The translations under genes and the position numbers were made by a program. From assembly GCF_000760695.4 (NCBI RefSeq), contig NZ_JHEG04000002.1, positions 372,001 to 436,000 on the forward strand: a stretch of DNA of 64,000 nucleotides. The letters are read 5' to 3'. Below the pieces are notes generated by a model. The model was given only the letters and a program-made list of their open reading frames with translations. It had not been told where the DNA came from and did no database searches. Below, piece after piece: positions 33,105 to 42,202 of this stretch; position 1 is the first letter of the stretch, and each line of letters starts with the position of its first letter. The DNA is from Tolypothrix bouteillei VB521301 (GTDB taxonomy: Bacteria; Cyanobacteriota; Cyanobacteriia; Cyanobacteriales; Nostocaceae).

Positions 33105-35009
33105 TACTTCATACTTCTTAACACCTGTTTTTACAGTCATTGGTAAGTAATGACGAAGAGACCTGCGCGTAACAGCAACGTTGCAGGTTAAAACGATTTG
33201 CTCGCGTTCTAATAAACCTAAAATTCGTTCTTGGTTATCTCGGGCGACTACAGGTAACTGATGCAAACCTCGACCTGCCATTCGATCTAAAGCTTCAGCA
33301 AGAGGTTCATCAAGCCATGCGTAAAGAAGCTCGGTAGTAGAAATATCCATGAGCGTTTGATTTGCTATATCAGCCCGAAGTTCGTTAGACGAATTTGGGT
33401 ATTTTTCCCAAACAGAAAGAGCACGGTTGATATCTTCTAAAGACACAATCCCAACAAGTTGTCCTGCGTCATTCACAACTAAAGCGCTACGGCATAAGTC
33501 TCCCGTCATTTCCAAAGCTGCTTCAATCACTGTCATGGTTGATAATAGCTTTTTGGGGCAAGAGAGCATAGCATCTTCTACTAAAATTTGCCGTAAAATT
33601 TCTGCTTGTTCGTCTTTCAATTCAGAAAGACCAATTTGTTGTAAGTTGGAGTTAGAGTTGGAATTTGGCTTCATTCTCTCTACCAACCAAACACTTAGAC
33701 CTACCGCCGCCATTAAAGGTAAGACAATACGGTAATCTCTAGTTAATTCAAACAGCATTAAAATTGCCGTGAGCGGTGCTCTGACACTGGCAGCCAAAAC
33801 AGCAGCCATTCCTACCATTGCGTAAGCAGGAGGACCTGCCATAAATTGACCAATTTCAGGTGCAATCCACGCTAAAATTTTGGCATAAGCCGCTCCAAAG
33901 GAAGCACCTAAAAACATAGCAGGAGCAAACACACCACCGACAAAACCACTACCTGCGCTAATAGCTGTCATTAGAAGTTTCATCACAAGCAGCACAACAA
34001 GCAGTTGCAAAGAAAACTCTGCATCTTGCAGCATCGCTTCTACAGTGCCATACCCGATCCCTAAAATTTGAGGGAGATAGATGGCAACCGTACCAACAAT
34101 GACCCCACCAATTACGGGATGAATTGGTTCGGGTATGCTTTTCATCCATTGGAAATAAGATACTTTGCCGTGGAAGCAAGCTTTTGCCAAACGGATCGAC
34201 TGGGTGTAAGCAAGAGAAACTACACTAGCTCCCAAACCCAAGCCAAGATATAAGGGTAATTCCAAAGGGCTGCGGACTTGGTAAGCGGGTAAGGTAAAAG
34301 CAGGTTGTGCGCCCAACCCAATTTGAGCTATGAGTGCTGCAACAACTGCAGCTAGTAAAACTACACTAACAGCAGAAGTGGCAAAGGCAGTCGTACCCAA
34401 GACCACTTCCAAAGCAAAGAAAACTCCCGCAATTGGGGCGTTAAATCCCGCAGCCAAGCCAGCAGCAGCACCAGCGCCCAAAAGCAAGCGCTGTCTTTCT
34501 TGGGACACTTGTTGCACCACAGACAACAGCAAACCAAAATTAGCCCCAATTTCTACACTGGGTCCCTCTGGTCCTAATGAAGCACCACTCCCCAAAGATA
34601 CAGATGCAGCCAGCATTTTTGTGACCGGTCGTAGTTTTCGCTGGATCTCCCCTGGGGTAGAAGCGGCAATTAGAGATGACAGCCCCGGACCAAAATCAGA
34701 GGTACGCCAGCGCATGAAACCGACGATCGTGCCACCCAAGATAGGGACACAAGCTAAAGTCCAAGCCCCCCAAGCCCCAATCGCACCCATAAAATTTTCC
34801 AGCATGAGGTGGTGAATGATTTCAATAAGGTAGTGAAATGTGACCACCCCCATTCCACTGCCACCTCCTATAAGGACTGCTAAAAACAGAACAACACTTT
34901 CTGGAGATGGCTGAAAACGGTTAAGCAAATCGGTCAACCGGGCAGAAAGGAAGTGAAAAACAGGTTGTTCCACAACCTTCCTCAATTGAGTAGAAGGCAA
35001 AAAGCTCAT
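33102..35009 (-). CDS. ClC family chloride channel/antiporter with CBS domains
   Basis: 635 residues. The membrane part (about 1-440) shows ClC signatures: 'GSGASLGPEGPSVEIGA' (gating Glu in GPEGP) and 'GSGFVGGVFAPAMFLGA' (selectivity region GxFxP). The C-terminal 180 residues hold a CBS pair ('VEDAMLSCPKKLLSTM...' region and 'GRGLHQLPVVARDNQERIL'), which usually bind adenine nucleotides and regulate transport. Likely substrate is chloride or another anion with proton exchange. It converges on cyAbrB and shares a hairpin at its 3' end. Confidence 0.95.
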   Translation of the reverse strand: MSFLPSTQLRKVVEQPVFHFLSARLTDLLNRFQPSPESVVLFLAVLIGGGSGMGVVTFHYLIEIIHHLMLENFMGAIGAWGAWTLACVPILGGTIVGFMRWRTSDFGPGLSSLIAASTPGEIQRKLRPVTKMLAASVSLGSGASLGPEGPSVEIGANFGLLLSVVQQVSQERQRLLLGAGAAAGLAAGFNAPIAGVFFALEVVLGTTAFATSAVSVVLLAAVVAALIAQIGLGAQPAFTLPAYQVRSPLELPLYLGLGLGASVVSLAYTQSIRLAKACFHGKVSYFQWMKSIPEPIHPVIGGVIVGTVAIYLPQILGIGYGTVEAMLQDAEFSLQLLVVLLVMKLLMTAISAGSGFVGGVFAPAMFLGASFGAAYAKILAWIAPEIGQFMAGPPAYAMVGMAAVLAASVRAPLTAILMLFELTRDYRIVLPLMAAVGLSVWLVERMKPNSNSNSNLQQIGLSELKDEQAEILRQILVEDAMLSCPKKLLSTMTVIEAALEMTGDLCRSALVVNDAGQLVGIVSLEDINRALSVWEKYPNSSNELRADIANQTLMDISTTELLYAWLDEPLAEALDRMAGRGLHQLPVVARDNQERILGLLEREQIVLTCNVAVTRRSLRHYLPMTVKTGVKKYEV

Positions 35010-35736
35010 TGGGTAGAGAAGTAAATCTAATAAAAAATTTAAATTTTTATGTCTTACACTTCATTGTGAGCGATTATTTATCAACCGGACAAGTAGAAAC
35101 TGGGGATCGAAAACTAGAGACTGGGAACTGGAGATGAGCGATCGGTCATTAAGATTGATTTTCTATTTCCCAATCGCCAATTGCCATACCCTTAATCTCC
35201 GCTTCGTGGAAACCCCAAGTTGCCCAATCGCCAATCCCCCCTCCCCCCTCATCTACGAAAATTCATCATGCCTCTTTGTTAAATTTACAAAGCTTTGGTT
35301 AAAAGATTGCAAGCACTCAAAATTTTTGTGGAGACAATGCTTAAATGAGAAAGAACGGAAGGTCAGTAAAAGGATGAAGTATGAAGGACAAAAGATGAAG
35401 TAACCGCCTGTGTGGGGCGCGGCTTGAACTATACGGTAAATACTGAAGTGCTTGAACAGAGATTGCGCCCGCAAGGGGAAGGTTTGAGGTCATTTCTTCA
35501 CTTTATCCTTCATCCTTTACACTTCACACTTCTTGCGAGTTATAAACTACACACTTCAAACAGAGGCGTGGTCGCTTCTCCAGCACTAAAATTGTAGGGG
35601 AAGCCGAAACACGAAGAATTCAGTGACTGATGGCTGATATCAGTACATTGAGTACTCTACGTAAGTGTCACCGGAATTTCTATATAGCTGTTGTTTTGTT
35701 ATTAAAGCGAGTAAGTAGACTAGGCGGACGAGGTAG
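35010..35736. other. Intergenic region, repeat-bearing, no gene supported
   Basis: Short frames on both strands lack family features or ribosome sites. An AAGGATGAAGTATGAAGGA-type block at about 35370-35400 is opposed by TCCTTCATCCTTTACACTTC-type sequence at about 35507-35530, forming a loose inverted repeat related to that at 33049-33110. Tandem phrases like 'CCAATCGCCAATTGCC' and 'CCCCCCTCCCCCCTC' near 35170-35250 are also low-complexity spacer repeats. I see no RNA gene. Confidence 0.55.
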
Positions 35737-36108
35737 ATGAATACACACATCTTTGATAAGAATTATTTGACGTGCCCCATTTGTCAGAAAAACGCTGCAC
35801 GAAAACCGATGAAAGCGTGCATTGGATTGTTTTCTTGTCCGTACTGTCAGGAAAGGATGGTCGTTTGTCAAAGCGGTCATTACGTCCGCGATCCTTTTTC
35901 CTACAAACAGCAGGTACCAGTCTCATCTTCCCTGCGCCGTCAAAGCAGACCTATTGCTAGGATTCTACGGGATTTTGTTATTCTCAAGCACCCTTTAGTG
36001 GCGCTAGTTCTAGGAAGTGCTATTTTGCTGGGTGCAATTGGTATTACCCAACAACAAACCACTACCTACGACACTCCAGAACCTCCAAAGACAGAAACGC
36101 AGCTTTGA
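35737..36108 (+). CDS. Zinc-ribbon protein with C-terminal membrane anchor
   Basis: 123 residues; family not recognised. Two CxxC knuckles, 'CPICQK' (about 13-18) and 'CPYCQER' (about 34-40), plus a Cys-x4-His ('CQSGH'), form a probable zinc ribbon. A basic linker ('SLRRQSRPIARILRD') leads to a single membrane helix ('HPLVALVLGSAILLGAIGI') and a short polar tail. Tail-anchored zinc ribbons often recruit other proteins to membranes; no partner is evident. No strong ribosome binding site precedes the ATG. Confidence 0.7.
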   Translation: MNTHIFDKNYLTCPICQKNAARKPMKACIGLFSCPYCQERMVVCQSGHYVRDPFSYKQQVPVSSSLRRQSRPIARILRDFVILKHPLVALVLGSAILLGAIGITQQQTTTYDTPEPPKTETQL

Positions 36109-36113
36109 AGTTT

Positions 36114-36150
36114 GCTAATGGCTAATGGCTAATAGCCATTAGCCATTAGC
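36114..36150. terminator. Perfect hairpin of GGCTAAT heptamers between convergent genes
   Basis: GCTAATGGCTAATGGCT (36114-36130) and its exact complement AGCCATTAGCCATTAGC (36134-36150) form a 17-base-pair stem with a 3-base loop. It is followed by ATCAATTTTTT. It is built from the same TGGCTAA heptamer as the repeats at 29384, 39540 and 39870, so a repeat family seems to have been adopted as terminator. Confidence 0.7.
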
Positions 36151-36152
36151 CA

Positions 36153-37763
36153 TCAATTTTTTGTAATCAGTACCCAATCAGATGTCTGACCAATTTGCTT
36201 CACAGAATCTAAATGTAAGTTTTTACGTGCAGTTTCATCTAGCAAGAAGTAGGGTTGCTTGTCATTGCGCCAGTAACTATCGAGTTGAGCAACAGATGCT
36301 GGCACAATAGTGCGATCGCTATAAAAATCTAATGATGGGCGATGATAAGGGAAAGATGTATAAATCTTTTTTATATCGGGTGGTGCTGCTGTTTGTATCA
36401 TCTCAGCAACTGGTTTGACAGGATAGGCTTCCCCTAATTCCCAAACCCAATACTTTGAGTACATAAGCAGCACCAGCGACACATAAGTACCCCAAAATAG
36501 AACCTTCAAAAATTGCCCGTCACCTCGTTCTGCTAAAACAGCAGCTAAAGCCATTGTCAGCGCGACTGTAGCAAAAAGCAGTTGTAACTCTGATTGGAAG
36601 GCTCTGCCTATACTGTAGTATATACTCCCTGCGATCGCGACTAAGGCTAACAGAGCTAAAGAAACTACCCAAGATCGGGGATAAGGTGACAGCAATTGTG
36701 AATCTTCAGTTTCTGAGAGTTTTGCCCCAAAAGCTAGGGCTAAGCTGGGGTAGATGGGAAATACGTACCAAGGCAGTTTGGTACTCATTAAAGATATAGA
36801 AATCAAGTAAATACTACTCCATACCAGTACCAATTTTGCCCAGCTAAGATTGCGATTTTCCCAAGTTAAACGCAAACTTGCAGGTAAGAAAATTAGCCAA
36901 GGCCAAGTGTACTTAAAAATTTCCAGTAGATAGTACCAAGGCGGTCCGGAATGACCCTCAACAGATTCCCAAAGACGGCTGAAGGACTGATCTACCACAC
37001 CAACTTTGGTAAATATCTCGCCGTAATGTACCCATTGAGCACCGTACCAAAATGCTACGGGTACAGTGCCAATGAAAATTCCCAGCCACATATACCAACT
37101 GCCCAACAGCCTTGGGGTATCCCAAAAAAGAAATAACAGAGCTATCCCACCTAATAATAAACCAAGTATACTTTTTGTCAGGCAAATTAACCCAAAAGCA
37201 ATGCCAACTCCAAGACAGTAACGTAAGTTGCGACGCGATCGCAACAAACATAACATCATCAGCATAAAAAAACAGACAACAGCGCCATCCAACATAGCTA
37301 ATCGTCCGTGGCGCACGACAGGTAGCATGGTGAGGTAAATTAAAGAGCTGTATACTGCTGCACGACGTTTGCGAAATATTTCTCTACCAATGTAATAAAG
37401 CAAAGGTACTGAAACAGCCGTCAGCATAGCCCCAGGTAAGCGGGAAGCCCATTCATCAATCCCCCAGATAGAGTAAGCCCCAGCAATCAGTAAATGCACG
37501 AGCGGTGGTTTGTTGTGATATGGTTCTCCGCCAAGTGTTGGATAAAGCCAAGGCATTGAACCATCAGGCGCACGAGTGATTTCACGTGCTACTTGTGCCA
37601 CAGTACCTTCATCCCAATCTCGTAGTGGTAATTCTCCAAGATTTATGGTAAAGAGTAATACAGCCGCCAAAAGCAACACGATCGCCCACACCCAATCGAT
37701 CCACTGTTCCGTTGACCGATACTTTTTTTCCAGACGACCCCAAAGAAAGCTTCCTTCTTGCAT
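36153..37763 (-). CDS. ArnT-like glycosyltransferase (GT39/GT83 family)
   Basis: 536 residues with 10 to 12 membrane segments. The N-terminal loop 'LPLRDWDEGTVAQVAREI' (about 46-63) carries the acidic pair typical of polyprenyl-phosphate-sugar-dependent transferases (PMT/ArnT), followed by 'PWLYPTLGGEPYHNKPPLVHL' (about 75-95), the usual 'HKPPL' variant. A soluble C-terminal domain begins near 450. The family transfers sugars from undecaprenyl-type carriers to lipid A, proteins or other lipids on the outer face of the membrane; acceptor unknown here. It converges on the zinc-ribbon gene. Confidence 0.88.
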   Translation of the reverse strand: MQEGSFLWGRLEKKYRSTEQWIDWVWAIVLLLAAVLLFTINLGELPLRDWDEGTVAQVAREITRAPDGSMPWLYPTLGGEPYHNKPPLVHLLIAGAYSIWGIDEWASRLPGAMLTAVSVPLLYYIGREIFRKRRAAVYSSLIYLTMLPVVRHGRLAMLDGAVVCFFMLMMLCLLRSRRNLRYCLGVGIAFGLICLTKSILGLLLGGIALLFLFWDTPRLLGSWYMWLGIFIGTVPVAFWYGAQWVHYGEIFTKVGVVDQSFSRLWESVEGHSGPPWYYLLEIFKYTWPWLIFLPASLRLTWENRNLSWAKLVLVWSSIYLISISLMSTKLPWYVFPIYPSLALAFGAKLSETEDSQLLSPYPRSWVVSLALLALVAIAGSIYYSIGRAFQSELQLLFATVALTMALAAVLAERGDGQFLKVLFWGTYVSLVLLMYSKYWVWELGEAYPVKPVAEMIQTAAPPDIKKIYTSFPYHRPSLDFYSDRTIVPASVAQLDSYWRNDKQPYFLLDETARKNLHLDSVKQIGQTSDWVLITKN

Positions 37764-37992
37764 AATCTAGGATAATTACTGTGATTGCTGGTTATTGAAT
37801 GAAACTCCTGACGCAATGTAGACTTGAATGTTGCATTTCATCAAAGCTCCTAAATTTTAAGTTAACTTATATTTCCTCGTAAAGATTTTTTTACAGCTTT
37901 TTTTGGTTTATCTATTTTTCTTAATCAGAGAGTGAAAGCGGTTCCGATTCCGATTAAGATCGTGTATTAATCTCTGTTTGGAGAAGAAATTT

Positions 37993-39549
37993 ATGAACCT
38001 ACCTGCTATGTTTGACTTAGTACTCGGCTTAATATTTATTTATTTAATTTTTAGCTTGCTAGCATCAGAAATTCAGGAACTGATTGCAACCTTATTGCAA
38101 TGGCGTGCAGCACACTTAAAAAAGTCAGTTGAAATTTTCTTAGCAGGTGATGTCACCAGCCAAGATCGACAGCATGAATTAAAGTCAGTCATCGAATTAG
38201 CTAATAAACTTTATGACAATCCCTTAATTAAAAATATTAATCAAGAAGCAAAAGGATGGTTTGAGTCTTTACCTCGAAAATTTACTTGGGCAATTGCTTC
38301 GTTTGTTCGTTCCCTAATTTCATCAAAAGATAGAGGTAAACAAACTATCTTTGGAAAAGGTAAACATACCGGACCATCTTATATTCCTGCAGATATTTAC
38401 GCAACAACTTTGTTAGAAGTCTTAGAACTTCCTAAATTAGTTCGGTGGTTAACCGAAGCGAGACTAGAAAGATTTAAAACCGCACGAATCAACGAAATCA
38501 GAGATATTTTAAATCAATTGCAACAACAACCCGTTCAAGATGAAAAATTACGGAGATTTTTTAACAAACTTGCAATCAATCTTCAAGATTTAGAAAAAGA
38601 TTACAATGAAATTATTAAAACATATAAAGAAAATAGAAATAGTCTAACTGCTAGTGTTGAACGTATGGAAATAAGTTTAAAGAGATTTATAGACGATTTC
38701 CCCAAAGAACTTTTGAGCCAAGAACCATTTAGTAAAGTTTTTAAGAAATTAGAATATTATCAACAAGATATGTTCGGCAATCCCCAGCAAGCCATGTTAA
38801 TTGGAGGATTGCAACCCAATATTGATGAAGTGGTTGGAATTATTAATAAAAACAGTGCGATTTATCAGGAAATTAAGACAATTTTTAAGACTAAAGACGG
38901 AGCGGCGTATCAAGAAATTCAGAAATTGATTGAGAACTTACCTCAATCCGTCGTTGATAATATTTCAGTTTTAGCAAAGCGTGCTGGAACAAAAATAGAA
39001 AGTACACGCGAAGGCATTGATAGATTGCGACAAGAAATTGAACTAGCTTTTGATAGCTCTATGGAAAGAGCTTCTGGAGTGTACAAGCGCAATGCCAAAG
39101 GTGTCGGAATTTTAATTGGCTTGTCACTTGCTGTTGCAGCTAACGCTGATGCATTTCACATGATTAATAGATTATCAAAAGATTCAGCACTCAGAACTAT
39201 CATTGTTCAAAATGCTGAAAAATTATCAAATCCTAACGTTAATAATTTTTCAACAGTAGGAGATATAAAAAAGCTGACTAATGATGCTGACAGTATTCTT
39301 ACAGCAGTTTCTCTACCAATTGGTTGGACTTCTGCTAATTTATCACAACAGTTTCGCTTAACATCATCAGAAGAACCCGTTATTACACCTCCTAGAATTT
39401 TAAGAATGATTCCTGGATGGATAGTCAGTGGTTTTGCCATTGCAATGGGTGCGCCCTTTTGGTTCGATGTACTCAGTAAATTTATGAATGTACGAAATGC
39501 AGGTAAACGTCCGCAATCTGCAAAAAGTGTAAATGATGCTAATGGCTAA
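37993..39549 (+). CDS. Membrane-anchored protein of unknown function
   Basis: About 518 residues; family not recognised. A near N-terminal membrane helix ('MFDLVLGLIFIYLIFSLLAS') is followed by 'EIQELIATLLQWRAAHLKK', a long helical, coiled-coil-rich middle (about 150-370) and two hydrophobic segments near 380 ('GVGILIGLSLAVAANADAFHM') and 480 ('IPGWIVSGFAIAMGAPFWFD'). The sequence 'GAPFWFDVLSKFMNVRNAGKRP' end (first part) recurs in several uncharacterised bacterial membrane proteins. The ATG at 37993 has a GGAG site; an upstream TTG at 37978 is less likely. It stands alone. Confidence 0.8.
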   Translation: MNLPAMFDLVLGLIFIYLIFSLLASEIQELIATLLQWRAAHLKKSVEIFLAGDVTSQDRQHELKSVIELANKLYDNPLIKNINQEAKGWFESLPRKFTWAIASFVRSLISSKDRGKQTIFGKGKHTGPSYIPADIYATTLLEVLELPKLVRWLTEARLERFKTARINEIRDILNQLQQQPVQDEKLRRFFNKLAINLQDLEKDYNEIIKTYKENRNSLTASVERMEISLKRFIDDFPKELLSQEPFSKVFKKLEYYQQDMFGNPQQAMLIGGLQPNIDEVVGIINKNSAIYQEIKTIFKTKDGAAYQEIQKLIENLPQSVVDNISVLAKRAGTKIESTREGIDRLRQEIELAFDSSMERASGVYKRNAKGVGILIGLSLAVAANADAFHMINRLSKDSALRTIIVQNAEKLSNPNVNNFSTVGDIKKLTNDADSILTAVSLPIGWTSANLSQQFRLTSSEEPVITPPRILRMIPGWIVSGFAIAMGAPFWFDVLSKFMNVRNAGKRPQSAKSVNDANG

Positions 39550-39575
39550 TGGCTAATGGCTAATTGCTGATTGCT
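39537..39575. repeat. Tandem TGGCTAA heptamers
   Basis: Three exact copies of ATGGCTA and degenerate copies follow directly on, and include, the stop codon of the preceding gene. Reverse-complement blocks of the same heptamer lie at about 39868-39908. Confidence 0.75.
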
Positions 39576-39908
39576 AGTGGTTGATGTAAGCAGCCCTTGG
39601 ATATAATTTGTATGTTCTAAAATTTGGGAAATTAGTCAAACGCTCCCCTCTCTTCCACTTACCCCTCTTTCTCTCAGTCAACATGAGAAAATAAAAGTCA
39701 GCACAACTGATAGATATTGTACTTCATACTTTCTTTTATGTAGTAATGATGTTCCTGCCCGTATGGAATTAGAAAATGCGCGAGGACACGCACCCTACAA
39801 GAACTAAATTTACTAAGGCAGTACAATTTCTAAAATTATTAGCTTACTAAATTGACATAATTTCTTAACTATTAGCCATTAACCATTAGCCATTAGCCAT
39901 TAGCCATG
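39550..39908. other. Intergenic region bounded by opposed heptamer arrays
   Basis: TGGCTAA heptamers begin the spacer and ATTAGCC heptamers end it, each adjoining the stop codon of a convergent gene. The 300 bases between are AT-rich with no gene; a long-range stem between the two arrays is possible. Confidence 0.6.
39868..39908. repeat. Tandem ATTAGCC heptamers
   Basis: At least four copies of the heptamer ATTAGCC, one degenerate (ATTAACC), run up to the stop codon of the recombinase-like gene. Confidence 0.75.
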
Positions 39909-41207
39909 TTAAAAAATAAAAATAACTCGTAATTGCCAATCTCGATCTTCACGAACAATCTCAATTTGCCGAATAAACTCACGAAAGTAAAACCTTCGTT
40001 CCGCTTCAGACAAATCCAACCAAAATTGAGGAATAGAAACTGCTTGAGCAACGGAACGTAAATTTACTGGTGGTAGAGTTGCCAACTTCGCTTGAAGTTC
40101 CGATATTTCTACACGGAGTTTATATGCTCTTAAGCGACTTGTTTCTGCATCCAAAACACCAGCTTCCACTAAATTAGGTAGCTGTTGGAGTATTTCTTGT
40201 TGGCGCAAAATTGCTTCATCTAAATTATTTTTCACTGTGTTTAGCTGAGGAGAATCTATTCGAGCTACCGCAACAGGTAAATCCTGACAGACAATTTTAA
40301 TAGTCCGATCTAATACCTCTTGATATGGTATTGCACGACACTTGGGACTTTTGGAACAGCTAATTGGGCGTAGATAGAGGTATTCTTTATCTTGGTTGCG
40401 TATGGTAACACGGGTAATTGTCATGCGTGACTGACATTCGCTACAAATCGCTAAACCCGCTAAAGAACGTGGTGCGCTAGCTGTTCTTCGGGGTAGACGG
40501 TTGTTGCGGCGCAATAGGCGATCGACTTGAGCTGCTTCTTCTCTACTAATGATGGAAGCATGAGTATCGGAAATAATTTCTCCATTGTGATACGCTGTAT
40601 CGCCACGGTAAACGGGATTTGTTAACCAACGGCGTCCTGTAGTGACAGAGATTTTTTTGCCATATTTTTTTGCTAGGTAACGGACTGCGCCTCGTAGGGA
40701 ACCGTAAAGTAAGTAGTTATCAAAAAAATCTTTGATCACTGGGGAAGTACTGCGGTCTAAAGTGTATTTTCCTTTTCCTCTCCGGTAGCCGTAGGGCGCT
40801 TTTCCGGGAGGGGGTGCGGCTTCTAAACGTTTGCGGGCGTGTCCTTGACGTATGCGGCGGCTCTTTTGCTGATGTTGTATCTCGTAGAGGAGTTTGAGCA
40901 AGTCAGCACGGATGTTGGGACTTTTTTGTGAGGAATTATAATTTTGTTCAATTGCAATGAGTGTAACTCCCATTGTTTCTAGTTCTGTAAGGTGGGAAGT
41001 CACTTCTTCTATAGTGTCTCCTAATTCTTCTAAGCGGCGAATAAGGAGGTAAGTGGGGGTTTCGGTTTTGCAATCGTTAAGTAGTTTTTGTAGTTCAGTC
41101 CTTTTTCCTAGATCTTGGTATATTTGTTCTATCTCCCATCCCCAGGTTGTGGGATCGGGGGTTTGTTCTAGTATGGGATCGCTGTAGGTGTAGGCGAAGG
41201 TTTTCAT
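39909..41207 (-). CDS. Large serine recombinase-like protein, catalytic residues apparently lost
   Basis: 432 residues. The layout is that of large serine recombinases: N-terminal resolvase-like domain (1-140), Recombinase domain ('PPGKAPYGYRRGKGKYTL', 'VRYLAKKYGKKISVTTGRRWLTNP' region) and a zinc ribbon ('CSECQSRM' ... 'CSKSPKCR') with coiled-coil tail. However, the N-terminus reads 'MKTFAYTYSDPILEQ' where active enzymes have YxRVSTxxQ, and 'RRLEELGDTIEEV' replaces the conserved DRLGR(D/S), so the two Arg of the active site appear changed to Glu and Asp. It may be a DNA-binding regulator rather than a recombinase. No attachment sites or cargo seen nearby. RBS unclear. Confidence 0.82.
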   Translation of the reverse strand: MKTFAYTYSDPILEQTPDPTTWGWEIEQIYQDLGKRTELQKLLNDCKTETPTYLLIRRLEELGDTIEEVTSHLTELETMGVTLIAIEQNYNSSQKSPNIRADLLKLLYEIQHQQKSRRIRQGHARKRLEAAPPPGKAPYGYRRGKGKYTLDRSTSPVIKDFFDNYLLYGSLRGAVRYLAKKYGKKISVTTGRRWLTNPVYRGDTAYHNGEIISDTHASIISREEAAQVDRLLRRNNRLPRRTASAPRSLAGLAICSECQSRMTITRVTIRNQDKEYLYLRPISCSKSPKCRAIPYQEVLDRTIKIVCQDLPVAVARIDSPQLNTVKNNLDEAILRQQEILQQLPNLVEAGVLDAETSRLRAYKLRVEISELQAKLATLPPVNLRSVAQAVSIPQFWLDLSEAERRFYFREFIRQIEIVREDRDWQLRVIFIF

Positions 41208-41302
41208 TTATAAACCGCAAAGAAGCAAAGTGCGCGAAGGGAAGATGGAAAGATAAAGTTCTATGGGCTGGGTTGAGGAAGTTTAAAAGGTACTCTTAGC
41301 TT

Positions 41303-41659
41303 TTATTGCTGGCTGAGTTCAATAATGTTACCATCTGGATCTTTGGTAAAGATGGCTGGACGTCCGGAAGCACTGGGTTGAATGGGAAAGCTGTTATCTA
41401 TAAGTTGCTGTTTTGCTATGTCTAAGTCAGCGACGGAGAAGGCAATATGGGCGTTGCGTCCCCATTTTTCGTTTTGGGCTTCAAATATGGATGGAGCGGC
41501 GATGAGGTGAATTTGGTAGTTTCCTATTTGATACCATGCACCTGGAAATTTTAAGGAACGTTCTACTTTGGGTAATCCTAGCACTGTTCCGTAAAAATGC
41601 TCGGCTTTTTCTAGATCGGTGACAAGAATGGCTGTATGGAGGTATTGAGTAATCTGCAT
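41303..41659 (-). CDS. VOC superfamily (glyoxalase/bleomycin resistance-like) protein
   Basis: 118 residues with two beta-alpha-beta-beta-beta units. 'HTAILVTDLEKAEHFYGTVLGL' (first part) opens the fold and 'RPAIFTKDPDGNIIELSQQ' closes it. Metal ligands consistent with the family are His8 and a Glu near the C-terminus ('IIELSQ'), with His at 'GRNAHIAFSV'. Members include glyoxalase I, dioxygenases and epimerases; the substrate is unknown. It lies about 95 bases upstream of the recombinase-like gene on the same strand. Confidence 0.9.
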   Translation of the reverse strand: MQITQYLHTAILVTDLEKAEHFYGTVLGLPKVERSLKFPGAWYQIGNYQIHLIAAPSIFEAQNEKWGRNAHIAFSVADLDIAKQQLIDNSFPIQPSASGRPAIFTKDPDGNIIELSQQ

Positions 41660-42202
41660 TGTGGGAGGGTAATAAAACTCGACTATATTGTATCAACATT
41701 CATTTTGGGTGTCTGCGAGGCTAACTCGTGCTCCTAGAAGTTGAAGCGAATTCTGTACGCTTGCGAATATCGCTACATCCAGACATCAATCCCAAAAGCT
41801 CGTGCATAGCAACTACAAGCCGATCGCATATTCGCTTTCTAGCAATCTATTAAACTCTACAAAAAGTAAATCTATCATTAGATGTATTTTAAAATCTGTC
41901 AATATGAGTATTATATAGTTGGGGTTAAAGTCTAACATAACAGTACTAAAGCCTTGAAACGACGTTCATTGTTTGTGAAAGATTGCAGATATAGTGAATG
42001 AGAGCCGTAAATACAAGCCCAATTCACTTTATAATTACTAGATGAAGTTGCAACAGCAATCATAGTAAAATCATTAGTGGTGCCAAATTAGGAGTGGGGG
42101 TAAGCAATTGTTTGCCCGTATAAGAGGGGCGAATGGTTTTATGCCCAAACGCCCGTACAGGAGTTATTTCTTAAATTACCCGTTAGCCTCTCTGTACGAT
42201 TT
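41660..42202. other. Intergenic region, no gene seen
   Basis: This AT-rich 540-base spacer lies between the divergent VOC and adenylate cyclase genes and probably holds both promoters. I found no repeats, RNA gene or defensible operator. A possible short stem, GCCCGTATAAGAGGGGC-like near 42113-42131, may belong to the cyclase leader. Confidence 0.45.

Noticed and set aside
35134..35597. Small frames in the 35 kb spacer
   Set aside because: Low-complexity repeat translations without initiation signals.
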